This document shows positions 1-7,694 of a stretch of 64,000 nucleotides of DNA, piece by piece. The notes below the pieces were generated by a model, which saw nothing but the letters and a program-made list of their open reading frames with translations, was not told the origin of the DNA and did not search any database. Position 1 is the stretch's first letter. Each line of letters opens with the position of its first letter. Origin of the DNA: Streptomyces sp. NBC_01294 (GTDB lineage: Bacteria > Actinomycetota > Actinomycetes > Streptomycetales > Streptomycetaceae); NCBI RefSeq assembly GCF_035917235.1, contig NZ_CP108423.1:7221501-7285500 (forward strand), written 5' to 3'. The position numbers were made by a program, and so were the translations under genes.

Positions 1-222
1 CAACTTCGGCCGGGACGCCGGGCCACGGGAACGAACCGCGTCCTGACCGGCCTCCCGCCAGGCCCGACGCCACCGCTGGACCGACCGGACACTGACCCGT
101 AACTCCTTCGCGATCTCCGTACTGCCCCGCCCATCGGCGAACATACCGACCGCTTCCATTCGGACCCGCTCACGGAACGCTTGCCTCTCCGCGGTCAGAC
201 CCCCACCCTGCGGATACCTCAT
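1..222 (-). CDS. IS630-family transposase, N-terminal part (cut by window edge)
   Basis: The first 74 codons of a transposase, starting with ATG at 222 and open to the window edge. The N-terminus has the helix-turn-helix DNA-binding region of IS630 transposases, with IAKELRVSVRSVQRWRRAW around residues 38-56. It closely resembles the N-terminus of the transposase at 32688 (both begin MRYP.GGGLTAER), but many substitutions show it is a different IS copy. The catalytic DDE region is outside the window, so whether the gene is intact cannot be judged. Confidence 0.8.
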   Translation of the reverse strand, partial: MRYPQGGGLTAERQAFRERVRMEAVGMFADGRGSTEIAKELRVSVRSVQRWRRAWREAGQDAVRSRGPASRPKL

Positions 223-286
223 ACCTCCGGCATACCGCGACAATCAGCAACCGTCAGCCCCTACGACAAGACGACTTCAAGGTCAG
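1..286 (-). mobile_element. IS630-family element, left-edge fragment
   Basis: Only the transposase-start end of this element is inside the window; the rest lies beyond position 1. The outer boundary is placed at 286 because the sequence read on the minus strand begins CTGACCTTG directly after a TA dinucleotide (287-288). The complete IS630 element at 32626-33769 has the same layout (TA, then CTGAGG..., then about 60 bp to the transposase start with a shared GCGGTATGCCGG stretch). The two elements are related but not identical. IS630 elements insert at TA and duplicate it; the other TA copy would lie outside the window. Confidence 0.75.
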
Positions 287-370
287 TAGAAGACCATCAG
301 CAACCCCACCGCGTCTCCTTCTGATGCCTTTCCATGGGAGCCAGCGGATCCGGAGGAGAGGTACGAGGCC

Positions 371-886
371 GTGAGCAGAGTCGTGGTGGTCGGTGTGAGC
401 GGAGCACCGGGGAGTCTGGCCGCGCTGCACCGGGCGGCAGCGGAAGCCCGCCTGCGCGATGCGGAGCTGTGGGCCGTCCTGGCCTGGCAGTCACCGGGCA
501 ATGAACTCGGGAGCCGCAACGGCCTCGGGCCCTCCGCTTGGGGGGAATGCCGGGCCGCCGCCGTCGAAAGGCTGCGTGAGTACCTCGATACGGCCTTCAG
601 CGCCGTGAAACCCGGTGTCACCCTCGCCGGGCTCACGGTACGCGGGACCCCGGGCGCGGTCCTCGTGGATGTCGCACGTGACCCGGAGGACCTCCTCGTG
701 GTCGGTACGGGGTCCCGCGCCCCGCTGCGCCGACTCGTCCGTCCCTCGGTGGCCCGATACTGCCTCGCCCACGCTGCCTGCCCTGTCCTGGTGGTCCCGC
801 CGTCCCCGCTCCAAGCCGAGCTGGAGTCCGTGCACCGTCGCAACCTCTGGAGAATTCCGCTGGACCCGAGGGAGCTGGCTTCCTGA
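371..886 (+). CDS. Universal stress protein (UspA family)
   Basis: A 171-residue protein with one Usp domain. The N-terminal strand (VVVVGVSGAPGSLAAL) matches the nucleotide-binding strand and loop of UspA proteins, and GTGSRAPLRRLVRPSVARY near residues 113-131, followed by CPVLVV, is the degenerate C-terminal phosphate-binding segment. Usp proteins bind ATP or AMP in many cases and act in dormancy and stress survival; the substrate here is not shown. The start is GTG at 371, after a purine-rich GGAGGAGAGG stretch about ten bases upstream. It stands alone between an IS end and two hairpins that probably terminate its transcript. Confidence 0.85.
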   Translation: MSRVVVVGVSGAPGSLAALHRAAAEARLRDAELWAVLAWQSPGNELGSRNGLGPSAWGECRAAAVERLREYLDTAFSAVKPGVTLAGLTVRGTPGAVLVDVARDPEDLLVVGTGSRAPLRRLVRPSVARYCLAHAACPVLVVPPSPLQAELESVHRRNLWRIPLDPRELAS

Positions 887-991
887 GCCCCAGGCGGCCG
901 CAGTCGCTGGCCTTGGGCTGCGCGGGCAGCGAGGCGGGCGCCGGGCCATGAGTCCACCCGCGGGCGGGGCCGCGCTCGGAGGGCACCAGAA

Positions 992-1029
992 CTTCGTTCT
1001 CATCGCGCAACGCGGCGATGAGAACGAAG
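992..1029. terminator. Perfect 15-bp inverted repeat, probable bidirectional terminator
   Basis: CTTCGTTCTCATCGC at 992-1006 is exactly mirrored at 1015-1029, leaving an 8-base loop. The arms are less GC-rich than the surroundings. There is no T-tract, as is common for Streptomyces terminators. Placement between convergent genes supports a terminator role; a protein-binding palindrome is the alternative. Confidence 0.6.
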
Positions 1030-1163
1030 GCGCGGCGTGTCGTATGTCGTCGCGGTCTTCCCGCCGCGCGGGCGGCAGGCGCTCCAGGTGGCGGTCCTTC
1101 CGCGGTGCAGTTGCTCGTGCCTGCCGAACGGCTCAGTCTGCTAAGGGAGTTACAGCCTACGAA

Positions 1164-1200
1164 GGCCGCGTCCCCGGCCTGGCAGGCCGGGGACGCGGCC
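1164..1200. terminator. Perfect 17-bp GC-rich hairpin, probable bidirectional terminator
   Basis: GGCCGCGTCCCCGGCCT at 1164-1180 is exactly mirrored at 1184-1200 with a GGC loop of three bases. Such long GC stems without a U-tract are usual at 3' ends of Streptomyces operons. It lies 74 bases beyond the end of the leftward ABC operon and could also stop transcripts from the stress protein gene. Confidence 0.75.
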
Positions 1201-1273
1201 CGGGCAGCGTACGTCGACGCGGAGTCGGGGTACGCCACTGGAGCGGGACGGGCTGCTGGAGCAGCCCGCCCAC

Positions 1274-2065
1274 TCATTTCGCGTCGCGGTTGAACTGCGC
1301 GGTCGACCAGCGGTAGCCGAGCGCGGTCAGGCCGACGCACCAGGCGATCGCGATCCAGCCGTTATGGCCGATCTCGGTGCCGAGGAGGAGGCCGCGCAGG
1401 GTCTCGATGGCGGGGGTGAAGGGCTGGTACTCGGCGATCGGCTGGAACCAGCCGGGCATGGTGTCGGCCGGGATGAACGCGCTGGAGATGAGGGGGAGGA
1501 GGATCAGCGGCATGGCCATGTTGCTGGCCGCCTCGGGGTTCGGGCTGGCCAGACCCATGCCGACCGCGATCCAGGTCAGCGCCAGGGCGAAGAGCACGAT
1601 GAGCCCGAATGCTGCCAGCCACTCCACGACGGTCGCGTCCGTGGAGCGGAAGCCGATGGCCACTCCGACGGCGCCGACGAGGACCACGCTCATGACGGAT
1701 TGCAGCACGCTGCCGACGACGTGCCCGATGAGTACCGAAGGGCGGTAGACCGCCATCGTGCGGAAGCGCGCGATGAGGCCCTCGGTCATATCCATGGAGA
1801 CGTACACCGCGGCCCCGATCACGGTGCTGCCGATGGTCATCAGCAGCAAGCCCGGGACGATGTAGGCGATGTAGTCGGAACGGTCGGCGCCGCCGCCACC
1901 GATGCCCGCGCTCATCACGTCGCCGAAGATGTAGACGAAGAGCAGCAGCATCATGATCGGCGTGAGCAGCAGGTTCAGGGTCCCTGACGGGTAGCGCCGC
2001 GCGTGCAGCAGGTTGCGGCGCAACATCGTGTTGGAGTCGCGTACAGCGAGAGAGAGGGCGCTCAT
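1274..2065 (-). CDS. ABC-2 type transporter permease (DrrB-like)
   Basis: A 263-residue membrane protein with about six hydrophobic segments and the typical ABC-2 layout: a cytoplasmic N-terminus (DSNTMLRRNLLHARRYP), then helices such as LLLTPIMMLLLFVYIFG and LPLISSAFIPADTMPG, the latter being the conserved 'P.P..F.P...MP' neighbourhood of drug-exporter permeases. It pairs with the ATPase encoded just upstream, whose stop overlaps this start by four bases (ATGA), so the two are translationally coupled. DrrAB-type exporters remove drugs or lipids from the cell; the substrate here cannot be read from sequence. It is the last gene of the padR operon. Confidence 0.88.
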   Translation of the reverse strand: MSALSLAVRDSNTMLRRNLLHARRYPSGTLNLLLTPIMMLLLFVYIFGDVMSAGIGGGGADRSDYIAYIVPGLLLMTIGSTVIGAAVYVSMDMTEGLIARFRTMAVYRPSVLIGHVVGSVLQSVMSVVLVGAVGVAIGFRSTDATVVEWLAAFGLIVLFALALTWIAVGMGLASPNPEAASNMAMPLILLPLISSAFIPADTMPGWFQPIAEYQPFTPAIETLRGLLLGTEIGHNGWIAIAWCVGLTALGYRWSTAQFNRDAK

Positions 2066-3063
2066 CGGGCTGTCTCCTTAGGCTGGTTGGGGACGTCGGC
2101 CGGGCCGGTCAGGGCGAAGAACACATCGTCGAGGTCCGGGGTATGAACGGTCAGTTCGTCCGCCTCGATGCCGGCGGAGTCGAGCCGGTCGAGAACGGAG
2201 CGCAGTTCGCGCTGACTCCCGTCGCTGGGGATGGACAGCGAGAGTGCCTCGTCGTCCCGGGTGACCTCGCGCAGGGCGTCAGCGGCGGACTGGTACGCGA
2301 CCGGGTCGGTGAAGCGGAGCCGGACGTGCCCGCCCGGGATGAGCCGCTTGAGCTCTTCGGCGGTGCCCTCGGCGGCGATCTTGCTGTCGTTCAACACAGC
2401 GATGCGGTCGGCCAGTTCGTCGGCCTCCTCCAGGTACTGGGTGGTAAGGAAGACGGTCACGCCGTCGGAGACGAGGCCGCGGATGATGCTCCACATGTTG
2501 TGGCGGGACCGGGGGTCGAGCCCTGTCGTCGGCTCATCGAGGAAGATGATCCGCGGGCTGCCGACCAGCGTCATCGCGAGGTCGAGGCGGCGCTTCATGC
2601 CCCCGGAGTAGGTGGAGGCGGGCTTCTTCGCCACCTCCACCAGGTCGAAGCGCTCAAGGAGTTCGCGGCCGACCCGCCGCCCTTCCTTCTTGGACAGATG
2701 GTGCAGGTCCGCCATGAGGAGCATGTTCTCCTCGCCGGTGATCAGGCCGTCGACGGCGGAGAACTGCCCTGTGACACCGATCGCGGCCCGCACCGCCTGC
2801 GGGTCGGCGGCCAGGTCGTGCCCGCCGACGTGCAGCTCGCCGGCGTCGGCGGTGATGAGCGTGGACAGGATCTTCACGGCGGTGGTCTTGCCGGCGCCGT
2901 TCGGGCCGAGCAGCGCGAACACGGACCCGGCCGGGATGTGCAGATCGATACCGTCGAGGACGAGCTTTTCGCCGTAGGACTTGCGTAGTCCGACGGCGGA
3001 GACAGCGGTCGGCGACGGGCGACCGTCCGCCCGGTTGGATGTGGGCATGACAAATGAAGGCAT
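2062..3063 (-). CDS. ABC transporter ATP-binding protein (DrrA family)
   Basis: A 333-residue ATPase of daunorubicin-resistance type. Counted from the chosen start, Walker A GPNGAGKT is at 53-60, the Q-loop at about 98-101, the signature YSGGMKRRLDLA from about 152, and Walker B IIFLDEPTTGLD from about 172, followed by the DrrA-type C-terminal extension (ELTVHTPDLDDVFFALTG). An in-frame ATG at 3123 would add 20 residues, but the ATG at 3063 has AAGGGA seven bases upstream, so I prefer it. It powers the permease encoded directly downstream. The 314-base gap to the DUF1048 genes may hold a second promoter. Confidence 0.9.
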   Translation of the reverse strand: MPSFVMPTSNRADGRPSPTAVSAVGLRKSYGEKLVLDGIDLHIPAGSVFALLGPNGAGKTTAVKILSTLITADAGELHVGGHDLAADPQAVRAAIGVTGQFSAVDGLITGEENMLLMADLHHLSKKEGRRVGRELLERFDLVEVAKKPASTYSGGMKRRLDLAMTLVGSPRIIFLDEPTTGLDPRSRHNMWSIIRGLVSDGVTVFLTTQYLEEADELADRIAVLNDSKIAAEGTAEELKRLIPGGHVRLRFTDPVAYQSAADALREVTRDDEALSLSIPSDGSQRELRSVLDRLDSAGIEADELTVHTPDLDDVFFALTGPADVPNQPKETAR

Positions 3064-3377
3064 GGCGACTTCCCTTTCGAAGGCAGGAGGCGCAGGGGGA
3101 TGCTGTTTCGGAATTCGGCTCAAGCGAACGTCTGTGACGGCACGTCAGTCTTGCCACGTCGTCTTGGGCAGGGTGACGATCGCCCTGCCGCGGAGACCTG
3201 ACCGTCGACGGTGTTGCCTGCGTCGGCAGGGCTGATTCGGGCCTCGCCGGGGCTGCTCGGCCACCTCGGTGGGCAGGATCTGCGGCGGACTCTGGTGGTC
3301 GGACGGACCGCATGTGTTCGCGCCGCGCCGAAGCGATGAGCCCTGCGTGCTATGCCCACTGACGTGAGCGGTGGAGG
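3064..3377 (-). other. Gap inside the padR-ABC operon
   Basis: These 314 bases separate the second DUF1048 gene from the ABC ATPase gene. I see no convincing coding region, hairpin or repeat. It may carry an internal promoter or an untranslated leader for the ATPase gene, but no clear -10/-35 pair could be picked out. Confidence 0.4.
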
Positions 3378-3704
3378 CTACTTCCCGGCCGTGCCGGGTT
3401 CCCTGTTGAGGGATTCCTGGTAGGCGTCCGCATACGTGGGAGAGTCCTTGATCAGGTCGTCACAGAACGCGGCGACGTCGCTGCCGGTGAGTTGCAAGAC
3501 GCCCTTGCCCGCGGCGACGCCCTCCTCGAAGAAGTCGACGATCCCGGGGAGCAGGGGCCCATCAGGCAGGTCGATCGGTCCGACCTTGAACAGGTACTTC
3601 TGCATTTCCTTGTAGACGATCTGGTAGTCCGGTGGAAGGGCTTTGACCCGAGCCGTGTGCGCCCGCCACTGCTTCTTGCCCTCGATGATGTCCTGGATGC
3701 CCAT
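3378..3704 (-). CDS. DUF1048 family protein
   Basis: A 108-residue, mostly helical soluble protein beginning MGIQDIIEGKKQWRAH, with the DUF1048 pattern of a charged first helix, 'LPPDYQIVYKEMQKYL' near the middle and 'VAAFCDDLI' late. DUF1048 proteins are commonly encoded next to PadR regulators and ABC exporters; their biochemical role is not established. One base separates it from the preceding DUF1048 gene, so the two are co-transcribed and are probably diverged duplicates. Confidence 0.85.
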   Translation of the reverse strand: MGIQDIIEGKKQWRAHTARVKALPPDYQIVYKEMQKYLFKVGPIDLPDGPLLPGIVDFFEEGVAAGKGVLQLTGSDVAAFCDDLIKDSPTYADAYQESLNREPGTAGK

Positions 3705-3705
3705 G

Positions 3706-4062
3706 TCAGCCTCCCAGCCTGCTCAATTTCCTGGCGACGTTCCTGTTCAACTGCTCGCGCCAGCGGTCGCGATAGGTGCGGGCCCCTTCGCCGCCGGCCA
3801 GTGCCGTGCAGAAGCCTCGGATATCGTCGCCGAGCACCTCCTGGACGCTCTGCCCGTCCGCCGCTGTTTCTTCGAGCAGTCCCAGGGCGGCGTCGAGGAT
3901 CGGCATCAGGTTGCGGCCGGTGAAGTCCCCGTGGGGGAGGAGGTCGACCTTGATCTGTTCCCACGCGGCCCGGTAGTCACCCGGCAGGGCGGCGGCCCGG
4001 GCTTCGAACGCCTTCCATTCCCTGGTGAGATCGCTGCCTGTGATGGTCTCCCAGAAGTTCAT
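3706..4062 (-). CDS. DUF1048 family protein, second copy
   Basis: A 118-residue helical protein beginning MNFWETITGSDLTREWKAFEARAAALPGDYRAAWEQIK. The 'LPgDYR.aweqIk' segment and 'IRGFCTALAGG' align with the DUF1048 protein encoded next. The ATG at 4062 overlaps the padR stop by four bases, indicating translational coupling. A longer frame continues upstream on paper, but that part overlaps padR in another frame and is not real. Function is unknown; the context suggests a partner of the PadR-controlled exporter. Confidence 0.85.
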   Translation of the reverse strand: MNFWETITGSDLTREWKAFEARAAALPGDYRAAWEQIKVDLLPHGDFTGRNLMPILDAALGLLEETAADGQSVQEVLGDDIRGFCTALAGGEGARTYRDRWREQLNRNVARKLSRLGG

Positions 4063-4385
4063 CGCCCGCCCTCCTTGAGCTTGTCGATGCGTGATGAGAC
4101 GTACTGCCATTTCGCCCAGAATTTCGCGAGCTCCTCGCGGCCCGCGTCGTTGAGCGCGTAGAACTTGCGCGGGGGACCGACCCCGGATGGTCGCTTCGTC
4201 ACCTGGACGAGTCCGTTCCTCTCCAGCCGCAGCAAGATGGTGTACACCGTCCCCTCGATGACGTCGGTGAAGCCCAGCTCGTTCAGCTGACGGGTGATGG
4301 CGTACCCGTAGGTCTCCTCGCGGTCGATGATCTCGAGCACGCACCCTTCGAGCGTGCCCTTCAGCATCTCCGTCAGGTCGTCCAT
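4059..4385 (-). CDS. PadR family transcriptional regulator
   Basis: A 108-residue winged-helix regulator. The fold is visible as MLKGTLEGCVLEIIDREETYGYAITRQL (helices 1-2), then EGTVYTILLRLERNGLV (recognition helix and wing) and a C-terminal dimerisation helix (EELAKFWAKWQYVSSRID). PadR proteins repress neighbouring exporter operons and release DNA on ligand binding. This gene is the first of a leftward operon with two DUF1048 genes and an ABC exporter. Palindromes just upstream suggest autorepression. A GAGGAGG ribosome site precedes the ATG. Confidence 0.93.
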   Translation of the reverse strand: MDDLTEMLKGTLEGCVLEIIDREETYGYAITRQLNELGFTDVIEGTVYTILLRLERNGLVQVTKRPSGVGPPRKFYALNDAGREELAKFWAKWQYVSSRIDKLKEGGR

Positions 4386-4410
4386 CTCAAGTCTTCCTCC
4401 TCGGCGTCAT

Positions 4411-4451
4411 CGGTACTGCGTAGTACCGAGTACAGCTATACGGTATCACCG
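4411..4451 (-). promoter_or_regulatory. Promoter/operator region of the padR operon
   Basis: A perfect palindrome, CGGTACTGCGTAGTACCG (7-bp arms, 4-base spacer) at 4411-4428, and a second, CGGTATCACCG at 4441-4451, flank a TATAGC sequence readable as a -10 element on the minus strand. Their position 26-66 bases upstream of padR fits autoregulation by PadR binding over the promoter. This is inference from symmetry and position. Confidence 0.5.
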
Positions 4452-4557
4452 AGTAGTGGAGGGTGCCAGCGATCGGCGAGGCGCGTTCACGGGTGCCTGG
4501 GGGCGCAGCCGGCCATGTCGGGACGCGCGTCGCGCGGGTCGCTCCAGGGTGCTTTCG

Positions 4558-5336
4558 TCATGCGTTCAGTTGGGCGCGGATGAGCGAGTCGAGCCGTTCC
4601 CATGCCGGGGATGCGGCGTTGACCGTGCCCTGGATGAGGTCGGGGATCTCAGAGTCCGCATCCAGGCCGGGCAGCTCGTCGGACCCGTAACGCTTCCGGT
4701 TCGCCTCGGCGATACGGAGGGCGAGGTCTTCGAGGCGTGGGTCGTCGGCGTCGAGGTCGTACGCGTGGTCGTAGGCGCGGAAGGGCTGCCGTAGCGTCGG
4801 GTCGGCCAGGATGTCGGCCTGGTCGTGAAACAGCATGGTCGCGCGGTCCGGGTGGGTGGCGAACACGAGGATCCACAGGTCGCGTTGCAGGTCCACCCAT
4901 CTGGACGTGAACCCCAACGGGCCAGGTCGTCCAGATGGGAGGCGACTTCGTCGGGCAGTGGCACCAGACGTCCCGCGGCGAGTCGGCGCAGACGGGCCCG
5001 TGTTTCCTGCAGGCGGCGGATACGAGCGTCGAGTTCGTCGTCGATTTCGCCCAACGCCTGCCGGAGTTCCTCCTCGCCCGACGCCCTCAGATCGCGAATA
5101 CGAGCCAGAGGGACACCGGCTTCGGCGAGTGTCCGGATCTTGATCAAGGCGACGGCGTCGCTCGCACCGTACCGCCGGTAGTCGGACGCGTCTCGGTCGG
5201 GCTCGGGGAGCAGTCCCTTGTCGTGGTAGACGCGGACGGTCTTGATCGACACTCCGATGTAGCCGGCCAGCTGTCCGATGGTGATTACCCGGCCATCGTC
5301 CCACTTGGCCTTGCCCCCGGGGCAGGGCTGCAGCAT
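4558..5336 (-). pseudogene. MerR family regulator broken by a single-base frameshift
   Basis: The N-terminal part (ITIGQLAGYIGVSIKTVRVYHDKGLL...DYRRYGASDAVALIKIRTLAEAGVPLARIRDL) is a clear MerR winged helix followed by a coiled coil up to 'HLDDLAR'. The reading then goes wrong, and the rest of the protein (VDLQRDLWILVFATHPDRA... to RAQLNA, stop at 4558) continues in the neighbouring frame. Adding one base near 4915-4918 restores one product of about 259 residues. The downstream frame is well preserved, so the change is recent or a sequencing error. The ATG at 5336 is the only good start, only six bases from the divergent gene's ATG. The effector is unknown. Confidence 0.8.
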
Positions 5337-5342
5337 GGCGTC

Positions 5343-5627
5343 ATGGACAAGACGAATGTTGATCGGGAGACTCTGCGCGAGCTGGCCGACGAGGGCAACG
5401 AGACCGCACTGGACCGGTTGGCCGACCTGGCGGACGAGGCTGGCGACATACGGGAGCTGAGCGAGCTGCTGGACGAGGGGTCCATGCACGCCGGGCTGCT
5501 GCTCACGCGACGCGCGGCCGCAGCCGGTGACCTGCGCGAGCTGCAACGGATCTCCGATGCCGGATACGAAGAGGCTGGGACGGAGCTGGACCGGCTGCTG
5601 CAGAGACCGGGCGGCCGTCAAGACTGA
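5343..5627 (+). CDS. Small repeat-like acidic protein, function unknown
   Basis: A 94-residue acidic helical protein built from about three imperfect helix-pair units ('ETALDRLADLADEAGDIRELSELLDEG', 'HAGLLLTRRAAAAGDLRELQRISDAG', 'EEAGTELDRLL'), resembling short ankyrin- or Sel1-like repeats. Such repeats mediate protein contacts; no enzymatic residue is evident. It is divergent from the broken MerR gene with almost no gap between the start codons, and no ribosome site is visible, so it may be translated from a leaderless mRNA. Confidence 0.6.
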   Translation: MDKTNVDRETLRELADEGNETALDRLADLADEAGDIRELSELLDEGSMHAGLLLTRRAAAAGDLRELQRISDAGYEEAGTELDRLLQRPGGRQD

Positions 5628-6115
5628 CGATCCGCCCGGCCGCCGCAAACCTGCTGGATCTCAGCTCGGACGGCTGCGCGTCGCGATCGTCCGCGGCCAC
5701 GTCGACCAGCATCACGCCATGACGAAGTGAGGAGTGCAGCTGGCGAACGTGCCCGGCTGTGGCCTCAGATGCCGATGTCCCGGCTCCGGTATTCCCCCAG
5801 GGTTTCGCGCCGGACGAGGAGTCGGGCCGTGCCCTCATAGAACGTGACGACGGCGGGACGCGCGGTCAACCTCTCCTTCCCTGCTATTAACGGTGGGGGT
5901 GGTGAGCTGCCTTGTTACGAAGGCTGCCAGGGTCTGCTGGTAGCCGCGGTGGTCCGGAGTCCGCTCTGGCCCATGTATGGCCCGGATCTTCTCTGTAAAG
6001 TGAGGATGATTGGAGAGCGCTGGCTCTGGAATCCCCCAATTTCGATGCCTCCCCTAGGGTGCAGGGCGGGGTCTGGGGCTTGCGTTTGTGCAGGTCAGGC
6101 GCCATTCTCAATTTC
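5628..6115. other. Intergenic stretch without recognisable gene
   Basis: These 488 bases lie between the small repeat protein gene and the aldehyde dehydrogenase gene (convergent). Open frames on both strands are low-quality and lack ribosome sites or family resemblance. The part from about 5980 to 6130 is clearly less GC-rich than the flanks, so it may be decayed or transferred DNA. No long inverted repeat was found. Confidence 0.4.
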
Positions 6116-7639
6116 TTAGAAGAAGCCGATACCGTTTGTTGAGTAACTTACGAATAAGTTCTTCGTCTGCTGGTAGTGCTCCAGCATCATCTTGTGGGTC
6201 TCGCGTCCGATGCCCGACTGCTTGTAGCCGCCGAACGCCGCGTGGGCCGGGTAGGCGTGGTAGCAGTTCGTCCAGACGCGGCCCGCCTGGATCGCGCGGC
6301 CCGCGCGGTAGGCGGTGTTGATGTCCCTTGTCCAGACGCCCGCGCCCAGGCCGTACGCCGTGTCGTTGGCGATCCGTACCGCGTCGTCGAAGTCCTGGAA
6401 GGAGGTCACGGACACCACCGGGCCGAAGATCTCCTCCTGGAAGATCCGCATGCGGTTGTCGCCCTCGAAGATGGTCGGCTGGACGTAGAAGCCGCCGGCC
6501 AGGTCGCCGCCGTGGTCGATGCGCGCGCCGCCCGTGAGGATCTTCGCGCCCTCCTTCTGGCCGATCTCCACGTACGACAGGATCTTCTTCAGCTGCTCCT
6601 CGGAGGCCTGGGCACCGATCATCGTGTCCGTGTCCAACGGGTGCCCCGGCACGATCAGTTCGGTGCGGGCCACGGCTGCGTCGAGGAAGTCCCCGTACCG
6701 GCCCCGCTCGATCAGGGCGCGCGACGGGCTCGTGCACACCTCGCCCTGGTTGAGGGCGAACATGGTGAAGCCCTCCAGGGCCTTGTCGCGCAGGTCGTCC
6801 TCCGTCGACCAGATGTCGTCGAAGAACAGGTTCGGGCTCTTGCCGCCGAGTTCCAGGGTGACCGGCTTCAGGTGCTCGGCCGCGTACTGCATGATCAGCC
6901 GGCCGGTGGCGGTCTCGCCGGTGAAGGCGATCTTCGCCACGCGCGGGCTGGAGGCCAGCGGCTTGCCGGCCTCCTCCCCGAAGCCGTTGACGATGTTCAC
7001 CACGCCCGGCGGCAGCAGGTCCGCGACCAGGCTCAGCCAGTAGTGCACCGACGCCGGCGTCTGCTCGGCCGGCTTCAGCACCACCGTGTTCCCGGCCGCC
7101 AGCGCCGGGGCCAGCTTCCACACCGCCATCAGGATCGGGAAGTTCCACGGGATGATCTGGCCGACCACACCCAGCGGCTCGTGGAAGTGGTAGGCGACCG
7201 TGTCGTCGTCTATCTGGCTCAGAGCACCCTCTTGCGCGCGCAGGGCCCCCGCGAAGTAGCGGAACTGGTCGATGGCCAGGGGCAGGTCGGCCGCCAGGGT
7301 CTCCCGTACCGGCTTGCCGTTCTCCCAGGTCTCCGCGACCGCGAGAGCCTCCAGGTTCTGCTCCATGCGGTCCGCGATGCGCAGCAGGACCGACGACCGC
7401 TCGGTGACGGAGGTCCGCCCCCAGGCGGGTGCGGCCGCGTGCGCCGCGTCCAGCGCCCGTTCCACGTCCTCGGCCGTGCCGCGTGCGACCTCCGTGAAGG
7501 GCCGGCCGGTGACGGGGGAGGGGTTCTCGAAGTACCGGCCGCGGGCGGGCGGGGCGTACTCGCCGCCGATGAAGTGGTCGTAGCGGGACGCGTACGACAT
7601 GAGCGCCCCTTCGGTACCGGGCGCAGCGTAACGGGCCAT
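6116..7639 (-). CDS. NAD-dependent aldehyde dehydrogenase (acetaldehyde type)
   Basis: A 507-residue aldehyde dehydrogenase of the AldB/ExaC group. Visible are the Asn of IIPWNFP (about residue 166), the NAD-fold turn FTGETATG (about 239-246), the general base Glu in LELGGKSPN (about 263) and the nucleophile Cys302 in GEVCTSPSR. It oxidises aldehydes such as acetaldehyde to acids with NAD+ in the cytosol. The start at 7639 is chosen for its GGGGAGG ribosome site. The gene lies 55 bases downstream of a GAF-domain regulator in the same direction, the usual arrangement for alcohol/acetaldehyde-responsive control. Confidence 0.93.
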   Translation of the reverse strand: MARYAAPGTEGALMSYASRYDHFIGGEYAPPARGRYFENPSPVTGRPFTEVARGTAEDVERALDAAHAAAPAWGRTSVTERSSVLLRIADRMEQNLEALAVAETWENGKPVRETLAADLPLAIDQFRYFAGALRAQEGALSQIDDDTVAYHFHEPLGVVGQIIPWNFPILMAVWKLAPALAAGNTVVLKPAEQTPASVHYWLSLVADLLPPGVVNIVNGFGEEAGKPLASSPRVAKIAFTGETATGRLIMQYAAEHLKPVTLELGGKSPNLFFDDIWSTEDDLRDKALEGFTMFALNQGEVCTSPSRALIERGRYGDFLDAAVARTELIVPGHPLDTDTMIGAQASEEQLKKILSYVEIGQKEGAKILTGGARIDHGGDLAGGFYVQPTIFEGDNRMRIFQEEIFGPVVSVTSFQDFDDAVRIANDTAYGLGAGVWTRDINTAYRAGRAIQAGRVWTNCYHAYPAHAAFGGYKQSGIGRETHKMMLEHYQQTKNLFVSYSTNGIGFF

Positions 7640-7694
7640 GGTGTCCTCCCCTTTGCCGGGCGCCGGCCACCGTCGGACGGCGCTCGGGTGGAGG

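Larger units (their letters stand above)
887..1273. other. Intergenic region between convergent genes, with two hairpins
   Basis: No convincing gene is seen in these 387 bases. The stretch lies between the end of the stress protein gene (+) and the end of the ABC permease gene (-) and holds two perfect inverted repeats, annotated separately, that would serve as bidirectional transcription stops. Short open frames here overlap on both strands and lack ribosome sites and recognisable domains. Confidence 0.6.

Noticed and set aside
5844..6119. 91-codon plus-strand frame in the intergenic region
   Set aside because: No ribosome site, odd composition (many Cys and Trp) and no recognisable motif; it also runs into the 3' end of the convergent dehydrogenase gene.
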